The position numbers and the translations under genes are program-made. Positions 30,285 through 40,200 of a DNA stretch of 64,000 nt are shown here, piece by piece. The stretch is from a virus: the IMG/VR virus record IMGVR_UViG_3300032092_000009, positions 1 through 64,000 of that record; one strand, written 5' to 3'. Under the pieces are notes generated by a model. The model saw nothing but the letters and a program-made list of their open reading frames with translations, did not search any database and was not told the origin of the DNA. Every line of letters begins with the position of its first letter. The stretch's first letter is position 1.

Positions 30285-30461
30285 ACAGAGACGAGTTTAT
30301 CCGAGTTAGTTTTTAGACGGGGGTACATCGACCTGTTTTTTACAGGACGGGGGGTTGGATGTAGTATCCCCTACCCTCTCATAGATATAATTAAAGTGGC
30401 GGGGGTTGAAAATTTCGGAAAGAAAATCTGGAAAATCTGTTTTAGACTTATCTTCGTGATT

Positions 30462-31043
30462 ATGAAAAAACTAATCTTTATTTTATCTTTATTTCTCTTC
30501 CTAGAAACCCACGCTCAAACCCTGCGAGATTCGGTATTCGTTAAAACCTCTATATACTCTTGTGTCTACTCAGAGATCTTACAACAACCTAAGAGAGTTT
30601 GGTACACTGTTCAGTGTCCTAATGGAAGTTATCCTAGAAAGGGAATGGACTTCTACACTAACGACTCTATTAAAACAAGTGATGGAAAGGACTATGAGGC
30701 TAATGTATGGGATAAGGGACATTGTGCTCCAGCAGCTGACTTTAATTGCGATAGAGAGCGTCTATGGGCTACGTTTTCGTATTTAAATTGTGTTCTTCAG
30801 CACGAAAGATTAAACAGAGGTGCTTGGAGACTATTGGAGGTAAGAGAAAGAGAGCTTTCTAAGTCTCAGAGTGTCGAAGTAGAGATCAAAATGGTCTACT
30901 CTAAAACAAGTCTAAGATTACCAACAGGAGCTACTATCCCTGATGGGTTCCTAAAAACCATTAAGTACGGTAAAGTAAAAGAAGTTTACTACTTTAAGAA
31001 CGAAGATCCAGGTACTACAGATTATTTAAGATTCAAGAAATAA
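30462..31043 (+). CDS. Secreted DNA/RNA non-specific endonuclease
   Basis: The ATG at 30462 gives a clean signal peptide (MKKLIFILSLFLFLETHAQ). The 66 bases of frame before it look non-coding. The catalytic motif is DKGHCAPAADF (NucA/Serratia-type DRGH, with the general-base His), followed by TFSYLNCVLQHERLNRGAW, which supplies the metal-binding Asn. This family degrades single- and double-stranded nucleic acid and needs Mg. Export implies action in the periplasm or outside the cell. It is the first rightward gene and is coupled (TAATG) to the next. Confidence 0.82.
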   Translation: MKKLIFILSLFLFLETHAQTLRDSVFVKTSIYSCVYSEILQQPKRVWYTVQCPNGSYPRKGMDFYTNDSIKTSDGKDYEANVWDKGHCAPAADFNCDRERLWATFSYLNCVLQHERLNRGAWRLLEVRERELSKSQSVEVEIKMVYSKTSLRLPTGATIPDGFLKTIKYGKVKEVYYFKNEDPGTTDYLRFKK

Positions 31044-31519
31044 TGTATATAGATAATTTAAAAGAACACAGCTTGATTCAGGGACTCCTTAAAAGACTTC
31101 CTAGAGTAGACCCTTATGTAACCCTTGCGATAAATGTCTCTCCCGATTACTCGTCTAATGTGACCATGCAAATAGCCCACCACCTCTCAGAAGGAGGAAA
31201 GATGCTAGACTTGTTTCATTTAGATGTTCCTTACCCTGGAGAAAAGAGAGATAGTTACGAGTACGAGTTTAAGCGAAACAGCGTTTTGATCCCTTACAAG
31301 TATGATAAAATAATTTTAGTAGAAGCAGCAGTCCTCTCAGGTAATAATTACACTTGGATCAAAGAAAAACTCTTAGACATGGGCTACGAGAACGATGATA
31401 TCATTACAGTAGCTCTCCTAGAGATGGAATCTAGTAAGTTTAAATGTGACTTTGTCGGAGAGTATGTGAGTGATATGCCAGAGTTCTACTGGGAGAGATA
31501 TAATAAACATTGGGATTAA
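31043..31519 (+). CDS. Phosphoribosyltransferase-like protein
   Basis: A 158-residue protein. The strand KIILVEAAVLSGNNYTWIKEKLLDMGY followed by DIITVALLEM resembles the PRPP-binding loop region of type I phosphoribosyltransferases (usually VDDxxxTG), but the acidic pair is reduced to VEAAV and the loop is LSGNNY. The FVGEYVSDMPEFYWERY end recalls phage PRTase-like proteins. Activity is uncertain. It is coupled to the nuclease gene by TAATG. Confidence 0.45.
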   Translation: MYIDNLKEHSLIQGLLKRLPRVDPYVTLAINVSPDYSSNVTMQIAHHLSEGGKMLDLFHLDVPYPGEKRDSYEYEFKRNSVLIPYKYDKIILVEAAVLSGNNYTWIKEKLLDMGYENDDIITVALLEMESSKFKCDFVGEYVSDMPEFYWERYNKHWD

Positions 31520-31552
31520 GTACAGTTTAGCCCTAGTTTAGCTCCAGTTTAC

Positions 31553-31582
31553 TTGACTTATTTTTTATAAACTCTATTTTTG
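31553..31582 (+). promoter_or_regulatory. Promoter TTGAC-N17-TATTTTTG for the tail module
   Basis: TTGAC at 31553 and TATTTTTG at 31575 are spaced 22 bases start to start, the same as in the other rightward promoters. Confidence 0.7.
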
Positions 31583-31674
31583 TAATTAGGGAAAGGTCTG
31601 TGTTGTTTGGAGTTACGATTTCTTTTGTGACTAGTTTCTTTAGCCATTTTTTATGGAGGGTTGCTAGGTAGGGA

Positions 31675-31721
31675 TTAGATCTTTCTCCTTTCATGTTGCC
31701 CTACCTACACCCTCTTTTTTT
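31675..31721 (+). terminator. Leader terminator (attenuator candidate) before the tail genes
   Basis: TAGGTAGGG/CCCTACCTA forms a nine-base stem, followed by CACCC and a run of seven T residues, about 90 bases downstream of the promoter and 12 bases before the first tail-module ATG. Expression of the tail genes needs readthrough. Confidence 0.6.
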
Positions 31722-31732
31722 ATTCCCTTTTT

Positions 31733-32107
31733 ATGAGAAACAACTTCTTTCAGACCACAGGATACTCTACAGCACTTGTAGAGGTTATCATTAAGGGGTT
31801 CTCAGAGAAGACTTATGTTTGTCCTCACGATTGGCAACAGCTATATCATAATAAGGAAAGGATAAACATCAAAATCCGAAGAGAAGGCCATAGATGGTTT
31901 GTTCTTCTTAGAGGTGGAGATAACTACGGAGGGGAGTTTGAGACCCAAGTAATCGAGGATAACTCGGTAACTTGCTCCAAACCCAGATTTGAGGGACCCT
32001 ACCAGAAACTAGGATTCCTAAAGTACGAAGGACAGTCAGCTAAAGGAACCTTCTTAGAAGACGGTTATATTTTAAACGAAGAAGGTCAATACATAGTATA
32101 CGAATAA
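31733..32107 (+). CDS. Unknown beta-rich protein, 124 residues
   Basis: A 124-residue protein with alternating strands (RWFVLLRGGDNYGGEFETQVIED) and a basic middle. It opens the tail-fibre unit and probably is a structural or assembly protein by position. No family is recognised. Confidence 0.6.
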   Translation: MRNNFFQTTGYSTALVEVIIKGFSEKTYVCPHDWQQLYHNKERINIKIRREGHRWFVLLRGGDNYGGEFETQVIEDNSVTCSKPRFEGPYQKLGFLKYEGQSAKGTFLEDGYILNEEGQYIVYE

Positions 32108-32119
32108 ACAAAATTAGTT

Positions 32120-32728
32120 ATGAATTATAAAGTTTCCCAACTACAACCCCTAACAGGACCTGAGATTGCGGGAGAAGACCTCTTATTATTAATAGATGTC
32201 AATCCTACAACTGGAAACGTGCGTTCTAGGAAAGTTAAAGTAGAGGATTTGGTAGACTTTCGTCTTCTTAATTCTAGTTTAACAAATTTTGTGCTTCTGT
32301 CAGGAGCATATGCTGATCCTTCTTTTATTACTTCGTTAGATTGGGCTAAAATAATAAACACTCCCGACACTCTAGACGGATACGGTATCACAGACGCCTA
32401 CACTAAGACTGAAGTAGACGACCTTATCGACACCGTAACAGGTAACGAAGTGGTCTCTATGTCTATCACAGGAGCTGAAACTAAGACGTTAAATCTTCAC
32501 CAAGCTGATGGAGATACTGTAAGTGTTTCATATACAGACACTTACACTTTTACTCAACCTACTCCTTCTGATACTTGGGTAGTAACCCACAACATGAACA
32601 AATTTCCTTCTGTAAGTATCGTAGACTCAGCAGGAAACATCGTAGAAGGAGATACTATCTATAACACGTTAAACTCCTGTACTTTAACTTTTCAGGGATC
32701 GTTCAGTGGTAAAGCTTACTTTAACTAA
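32120..32728 (+). CDS. Short tail-fibre or adaptor protein
   Basis: A 202-residue protein. The N-terminus (SQLQPLTGPEIAGEDLLLLIDVNPTTG) resembles fibre attachment domains. A tail-fibre repeat, DTLDGYGITDAYTKTEVDDL, lies near 90. The last 55 residues (TWVVTHNMNKFPSVSIVDSAGN...) form a beta tip domain, and a related VTHNLG tip ends the next gene product. It probably links the long fibres to the virion or forms a trimeric fibre. Confidence 0.7.
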   Translation: MNYKVSQLQPLTGPEIAGEDLLLLIDVNPTTGNVRSRKVKVEDLVDFRLLNSSLTNFVLLSGAYADPSFITSLDWAKIINTPDTLDGYGITDAYTKTEVDDLIDTVTGNEVVSMSITGAETKTLNLHQADGDTVSVSYTDTYTFTQPTPSDTWVVTHNMNKFPSVSIVDSAGNIVEGDTIYNTLNSCTLTFQGSFSGKAYFN

Positions 32729-32766
32729 AAACAAAATAAAATAAAAATAAATTAAACTAAATAGCT

Positions 32767-34200
32767 ATGGCAAAAAAATTCTTAACAGCGATAGACCTCA
32801 ACAAATGCGAACTGCAGAATGCGGTCATCCAAAACTTAGGTACTGCACCTGGATCTCCCAATGCAGGTCAAATTTACTTCAACTCTACCACTGGAGACAA
32901 ATCTATCTACTTCTATGACGGAACTGCGTGGGTAGACGTAGGGGGTGATTTAAGGTCGATTGTTGCAGGTAATGCTATCTCAGTATCTGGAACAAGAGAT
33001 ATTACCGTAAACGTCCTCTATGACAACTCTTCTATTGGATTAAACGGATCTAACCAACTTATTATTAAGGCAGGTGGTGTAACTAACACAATGTTGGTTA
33101 ACTCTTCTCTCTCAGTAGTTGCTGGTGCAGGTCTTACTGATGGAGGTTCTGTTGCTCTTGGAAGTTCTGTAACTCTTAACATTGGAGCAGGCACAGGTAT
33201 TACTGTAAATGCTGACAGCGTTCAGTTGGACACCAGTTCTACTCGTAACACTGATCACTCTGCAGTTACATTGACAGCAGGTGCAGGTTTGACAGGTGGT
33301 GGAGATATTACAGCTTCTCGTACTTTTGCAGTAGGTGCAGGAACAGGTATCACAGTTAACGCAGATGACATTGCGATTACTGGTGCTGGTGCATTGACTA
33401 ACAACTACTTAACTAAGTGGAACGGAACTGGCTTTGCTAACTCTACTATTACAGATGACGGAACTACTGTAACTATTGGAGGTAACTTAACAGTTAACGG
33501 TAACATTACTTACGTTAACTCTAACACAGTTGAAATCGGTGACTCTATTATTCTTCTTAACAGAGATGAAACTGCTGCTCCTTCACAGAACGGTGGTATT
33601 GAAATCGAACGTGGAACAGCAACTAACGTTTCTTTCATCTGGAACGAAACTAATGACTACTGGTCTACTGTAACTGAGCCTTTCCATATTGGTTCTATTG
33701 CTGACGCTACCTCTGCTTACACAGGTAACAAATACTTGGTAAGTGACGGAGGTGTAGTTAAATACTTGAGTGCTGCTGACTTGGCAGGCGATGTAGTAAC
33801 AGGTATTACAGTTACAGGCTCTAACGGAGTTTCTGTTTCTGGTTCTGGAACTACCACTATTGCTATCTCTGGTACTAACGCTACTACAAGTGCAGTCGGA
33901 GTTGTTGAATTGGCTACTACAGCCGAAGCTTTGGCTATGGCAAGTTCTACTTTGGTAGTTACTCCTGCAGGTTTGGCCGCTTTGCGTTATGCAGTAACTG
34001 GTCCAGCTACTTTAGCTTCTTCTTTGGTAGTGACTCACAACTTGGGTACTAGTGATGTTATCGTACAAGTTTACGAAGTAGCTACAGGAGCTGATGTAGA
34101 GTGTGATGTAGTACGTACAACTACTAACGTAGTTACTCTAGGATTCTGTACTCCTCAAGCAATCAATAGCTTGAGAGTATTGGTAATCAAGATTGCTTAA
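32767..34200 (+). CDS. Tail-fibre protein with repeated glycine/threonine-rich beta repeats
   Basis: A 477-residue protein. Residues of about 100-220 contain repeats of the form GAGTGITVNAD and GAGLTGGGDIT, typical of fibre shafts. The C-terminal 65 residues (SSLVVTHNLGTSDVIVQVYE) match the tip of the previous gene product in pattern. Length and composition fit a trimeric beta-prism fibre. Host-binding specificity cannot be read. A promoter and terminator pair follows the gene. Confidence 0.75.
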   Translation: MAKKFLTAIDLNKCELQNAVIQNLGTAPGSPNAGQIYFNSTTGDKSIYFYDGTAWVDVGGDLRSIVAGNAISVSGTRDITVNVLYDNSSIGLNGSNQLIIKAGGVTNTMLVNSSLSVVAGAGLTDGGSVALGSSVTLNIGAGTGITVNADSVQLDTSSTRNTDHSAVTLTAGAGLTGGGDITASRTFAVGAGTGITVNADDIAITGAGALTNNYLTKWNGTGFANSTITDDGTTVTIGGNLTVNGNITYVNSNTVEIGDSIILLNRDETAAPSQNGGIEIERGTATNVSFIWNETNDYWSTVTEPFHIGSIADATSAYTGNKYLVSDGGVVKYLSAADLAGDVVTGITVTGSNGVSVSGSGTTTIAISGTNATTSAVGVVELATTAEALAMASSTLVVTPAGLAALRYAVTGPATLASSLVVTHNLGTSDVIVQVYEVATGADVECDVVRTTTNVVTLGFCTPQAINSLRVLVIKIA

Positions 34201-34222
34201 TTTAATTAATATCTTATCTTTG
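34193..34222 (+). promoter_or_regulatory. Promoter TTGCTT-N16-TATCTTTG overlapping a terminator
   Basis: TTGCTT at 34193 and TATCTTTG at 34215 are spaced 22 bases. Initiation would fall inside the following hairpin, so new transcripts for the giant fibre lose the terminator's 5' arm. Confidence 0.6.
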
Positions 34223-34252
34223 CTAGGGGCCTAAAAACCCCTAGCTTTTTTT
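34223..34252 (+). terminator. Terminator before the giant fibre gene
   Basis: CTAGGGG/CCCCTAG with a C/A-rich loop and a run of seven T residues. Confidence 0.85.
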
Positions 34253-34268
34253 GATTCTAAACAAACAC

Positions 34269-37200
34269 ATGAAGTCACTCAGCAGCAAAACCTACCAATG
34301 TGGAGTAACCATACAAGGTTTAACTACTCTTGCAGGAACTACTTATCTTACAGGAATAACCAATACAACTAGTTGGGAACACGTCATTGTAGGCACAACA
34401 GCCCAAGGACAGATTTACACTAGAACTTACGCTCAGTTTATGACTGACGTAGCTACAGGAATAGGTTTGAGTGGCTATGTTCCTACTTCTAGAACTCTGT
34501 CTATTAACGGAACTACTTACGATCTTACAGCTAATAGAAGCTGGACAATTGATACAGTTGCCTACACTTCTAGATTGCAACACCAAGTTAAAGCTGGTGT
34601 AGCAATTAATAAGGGTCAAGCAGTTTATGTAACAAGTGCAGATGGAACCAATATGATTGTTGGTTTGGCTTCTAATGCTTCTGAGGCTACTTCTAGTAAG
34701 ACTATGGGTCTTTTAGATGCCACAGTTGTTATTAACGGTTTTGCTAACGTAGTTACAGAAGGTCTTTTAGCAGGATTAGATACCTCAACAGCAGGTTCTG
34801 AGGGTGATCCTGTATGGCTAGGAACAGGTGGTAACTTGATTTATGGCCTAATTAATAAACCTTACGCTCCTGCTCACTTAGTTTTTATTGGTATTGTAAC
34901 CCGTAAAAACATCAATAACGGAGAGATTTTTGTAAAAGTTCAGAATGGATTCGAACTAAATGAAATTCATGACGTAGATTTAAAGACCACAGTGCCAGTA
35001 AACGGGCATATTCTTGGTTTTGATGGAACTCTTTGGGTAAATAAAACAATTGCAGGTTGGTTAGGATACACTCCAGCTAACGCAAGTGGTACTACTAACT
35101 ATCTTTCTAAGTTCACAGGAGCTAATACTCTAGGAAATTCTAAGATTGTAGATAACGGTAGTAACATTCAGTTCTTAGTAAACTCCCAGAATGCAAACTC
35201 TAAGTTTTATATGTCTCCTGTACACTCAGATGGACGTATTAATCTTAATGCAGTAGCTGGAACTAATGACTACACTATCTTAAGAACTTGGCATACAGGA
35301 AACACTGTAGGTCTAGGAAATGGTTCTACTTTTGGGTCTGCTTTGAGTACGTATTATGATTCTGTTCTTATAGGAACTAGTGGTGCTCTTTACTTTATGA
35401 ATGGTACTTTTGGACCATTAAACGTACCCTATCGTTTAGGAATTACTACAAGTTCTACAATTACTTACTTTAGTACTGGTGTTGAGAACAATACAACTAA
35501 CTTAGAGTCTAATGCTTTTCAATTTACAGCTAAAGCTCATACTTTTTATACAGGAACTACTACTGGTAATCAATCTAGCCCTAATCAGTATACTCCTCTT
35601 TTCCTTTCTACTGCAGGTAACGTAGTAGTAGGAAGTACAACAGATTCAGGTTATAAGTTGGATGTAGCGGGAACTGGAAGGTTTACAGGTAACCTTACCG
35701 TAAGTACAGGTGGATCAGGAACAAATACATTTAATGGAAACGTAAACTATTTATTTGCTAACCAAAATAATGTTTATGGATTAGTAGATCTGCAAAACGC
35801 AGCAGGTCAAAGCGTATTTTTTAAAGTAACAGGTACTCCAACCGCAGGAACTGGCTTTGATTATTTTTGGATATCAGGAACAACCACATCTAGTACCGTA
35901 GGAACTGTTAGGAATATATTCAATGTATCTCCTACCTATAACTTAACAGGAGCATTTACTGGAATAATGAGGGGATTTTATTACAATCCTACATTAACTT
36001 CTATGACTGGTGCGACTCACAGAGGAGTAGAAATTGCTTCAGGAGATTTTGTTTGGGGTAACGGGTACTCTTCAATTTATGGAGACAGTATTGAAGGATT
36101 TGTACAGTTTCAATCTTCAGGTAATAGTACTAAGATCTGGATAAGACCCTCAAGTAACCAAGGAGGATTTAATGGTAATTACTGGGGTTATCTAGAAAAC
36201 TCAGGATATACTACTACTCTTAAGTCAGGCGGATATCAAGATTTAAGTCTAGCTGGTGAATCTATTCGATTCAAGAATCAACACCTAGTTGAGCATGCAA
36301 GATTTGCCTCAAGCACTAATAACTTTTTAATTGGAACAGCTACTGATAGTGGATATAAACTAGACGTTAACGGAACAGCAAGAATAAACTCAAGTTTATA
36401 TGTAACTGATCCTGCTTATACAGGTGCTGGACGTTTTTACCAAGCTGCAAATGCTACTACGATTATTAGTGGTGGTCCTGCTGGTGAAAACATTACATTT
36501 GGTCCTTCTAACAGAGTCTTTATTAACGCTGGACAAAGTCGTTTTCCAGGGGGGTCTGTACAGATAGCAGCGTCACTTACTTTGGGTAGCTTAAATGCCA
36601 CTGGTACTAATATGCTTCTAATGCAAGGAAGCGTTACTGCTGGATCTGCTCTTGGAAGAGGTATAGGTATGGAGACTAGTTTGATAGCGGCTGCTAATAA
36701 TGACGTATTAGTAGGTTTAGATGTCAATCCTACATTTACTAACGGAGCTTTTACAGGAGTAACAAACTATGGAGCAAGAATTACTTCAAGTATTGGAAGC
36801 GATGGAACAAATCTTTACAGTGGATTTGTAACAAGAATACAGAACACTAAAGACTACGATAACGTAAATGGTGTTCTTCTTTTGGTTAATCAGAATGGAG
36901 GTGTACCAGGATATTTCATAAGAGCCGTAAATGCACAAGGAGGAGGTCAAACTAGATTCTATGTTGATGGAACTGGTGGACTTTATAGCATTGGAAATGG
37001 AACTTTTGGAGGAGATGTAGTAACTACTAAAGTACGTTGGAATACTGATGGAGATGGTTGGATTGGTGATGGAGGATTAGATGGTACGTTCATGGTTGTT
37101 ACTAATGGAACAGAACGTTACAGAGTAACTCCTAATGGAAATCTTCTTATTGGAACGACTACAGACTCTGGATATAAGTTAGACGTAGAGGGTAATGTTA

Positions 37201-40200
37201 GACTTGGTGTAGGATATCAATTATACTTTAATAACTCAAACGTAGGAATTTATAGGGACTCGAATACTTTACGACTTGGAGGATTTGGCGGAGTTGAGAT
37301 TCTTTCGTCTGCTACTAACATTTCCTCACAGTCAATACGAATGAAAGTATTTGATACTGGAAACGTTGCGATAGGTACAACTATAGATTCAGGTTATAAA
37401 TTTGATGTTAATGGAAGTGCTAGAGTAAAAGGCAGTAGTTTAACTATATCTGCTTCAGGAGTTTCTTCTCCCCCTCCAGCAAACTATGTAGCTCTTAATT
37501 TTGATGATTCTCCTAATCACCATGAAAACTGGTTTGCTATCAATAGTAAAAAGGATATACCTGGATTTGGTACAAACTATGATAGGATTATTTTCCCTAC
37601 CATGGGTAATGATAGTTCTACTTGGCAATTTAACGCCTTAGGTACTTATAGTAGAATTCAAATTTCAGCAAGAAATAGTACTTCAGGAAACTATCTAGAC
37701 CTAACTAATTCATCAATTTCTTTTTGTGCACCATGGACTGTTGCTAGTATAGATCGTACTAATCGTAAACTTGTTTTTGGTAACATGTCTACTGACGTGC
37801 ACCACTTACCTGTGTATGACCTTGTTATTAAGGGTGCACAGCCTTTTGAGTCAAATTACGGATATTCTAATGGTGGTAACGTAGTTATCTATGGAGGAAC
37901 ACCTTCTACTACACCTGTAGGAAACTATGGTAATGTAATACTTGCTCACGATGGAACAGCTGCAAGAGGATATGTAGGAATAGGTACTACTTCACCTACT
38001 CAACTGTTACACGTAGCAGGAAACTTAAGACTTACAGGAGCTTTCTATGACTCTAATAACTCTGCAGGTACAGCAGGACAGATTCTTAAATCTACAGCAA
38101 CTGGTACAGACTGGGTAAGTCTAAGCGAAATTACAGGAGTAGATGGGACAGGTACAGCCAACTATTTGGCTAAGTGGAGTGATGCAGATACTATTACTAC
38201 GTCTTTAATTTATGATAACGGTACAAATATAACTGTAGGAACCTCTACAGGTACTGTATATCTAAATTCAAATATTGGATCTGGAGCTGCTGTTGATATT
38301 AATGGTCAATACAAATTCTACTATGCACAGTTACAGGGTAATGGTTCTGCCTACTTTACAACTTACGTAACTGTAGGTGCTACTGGCAACTTAGGTGCAA
38401 CTTTAAACGTTAAAGGAGCAGGTGCTACCTCTAGTACTAAATCTCTTTATATTGCTAACAGTGATAACACTAGGACTTTATCTTATACAGACGATGGAAA
38501 GTTAACTTTATCTAATGGAACCTATACTACTAAGTGGTACACAGGAAGTGGTTACAGTCCTACATTAGAGTTCTCTGCACAAGGAAATATTACTTGGGGT
38601 AATGGAGCGATTTTTAAATTTTATGGTACAGGCGATACTACCGAGTATAGACTAGAAAATGGAACTTTTCACACTACTAACTCTCAAGCAAGATTCTATG
38701 CAGGTGGTTCAGGTTATCTTGGATTTGAAACAATAGGAGCTACTACTGCTTATGATGCAATTGGTGCAGTATTTACAGACAATAATACTGTAAGTCTAAG
38801 ATTCTTCTACAAGAACACTGCCTCTGATATAGAGGGAATGAGACTTACTTCTAATGGAAACTTCTTAGTAGGAACTACAACTGACTCTGGATACAAGTTA
38901 GATGTCAATGGTACTGCGAGAATTCAAGGAAACTTGACAGTAAGTTCTGGAAATCAATTGCGTCTAAATGATTCAACAAATGCTAATACTGCTACTATTT
39001 CTTACTCATCAACAGGTCAACAAGGACCTGGGGTAGTAAGTGCATGGGGAGGAAATGGTGTATTTGGTTGGAATAACTCAGTGTTTAACTTACTTCATGC
39101 AGGAACAGGCAATGATGTTATTCTCTTAAACAGAAGTGTACTATCTGCAGGCACTACTTCTGGAAATGCTTTGTGGCTTACAGGATATGGTTCATTTGCT
39201 CCTACTACAGGAACAAACTCCTTCAATGCAGTAAATATAGGCACTACCTATAATGCAACAGGAGGTACAAGTACTATTAGAGGAATCTACTACAATCCTG
39301 TACTAACATCAATGACTGGTGTTACTCATAGAGCTATTGAGACAGTAACAGGTGACGTACTGTTTGCTACTACAAGTGGTAGTGTAGGCATAGGAACAAC
39401 TAGTCCTGCTGGTTCTCTGCATATACAAAAAAATAATAGCAATTTCTCAACAGAAGCTATTAAGATAACAGGTACTCCTTTATCTAATGTTACCGATGGA
39501 ACAAGTGCTACTGAAGGTTATGGACTTTATTTGTCTTATAATGTATCAGGTAATAGACAATTTGTTTTTGCAGACACTGTTTCTGGTGCAGGTGTTAGGT
39601 ATATTGGTAACAATCTTGATGGTTTTAATAAAATTACACAATCAAGAGCTGACATAACTATTGGTACAGAAACTAATGGAGCTCACATTGGTATACCAGT
39701 AAGTAATACTCAATTCTCTGCTTCTAATCTTAGTGGAACTGCATCTAAGATTGTAACAGAAATAAAAGGAGCAGCTTCTCAATCTGGAAATTACTTAAAT
39801 GTTTCTAGCTCAAGTGGAACTGGTGACATTCTCTCAATACTAAGTACAGGAAATGTTGGTATTGGTACAACTAGTCCAGCATACAAATTACATGTTAAAA
39901 GTGACACTGACGTAGTTCAAGTAATAGAAAGTACAACTGATGTAACCTATACACAGTATTATAACTTAAGTTCAGGTACTGGTGGATCAGGAAACGGCTT
40001 AACAATAGGATTAAATACAACAAGTGCTTTAGTTTGGTATAGAGAAGCAGGGGATCTATTATTAGGTACTAACAATACTGAACGTGTACGCATACTTGCA
40101 GGTGGCAATGTAGGTATTGGTGTCACTACTCCACTAGATAGTCTCCAAGTTAAAGACGTTATTTCTATTGGATCAGTAGGAAATGCTGGTATTCTTTATC

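Larger units (their letters stand above)
28931..30300 (-). promoter_or_regulatory. Repeated TTTTCTCTTCTCT element before successive starts
   Basis: The pyrimidine-rich element TTTTCTCTTCTCT (leftward strand) occurs 4-10 bases before the ATGs at 30023, 29769, 29596 and 29145, with weaker forms before 28922 (ATTCTCTTCTCG) and 30284 (CTCGTCTCTG). In the first four it directly follows a hairpin that contains or abuts the upstream stop codon. It may act as a terminator T tract, a ribosome-docking pyrimidine tract, or a regulator site. Confidence 0.6.

Noticed and set aside
36437-36727. 96-residue minus-strand frame inside the giant fibre gene
   Set aside because: It lies within a continuous repeat-rich fibre frame and has no promoter, coupling or family match; it is a shadow of the plus-strand codons.
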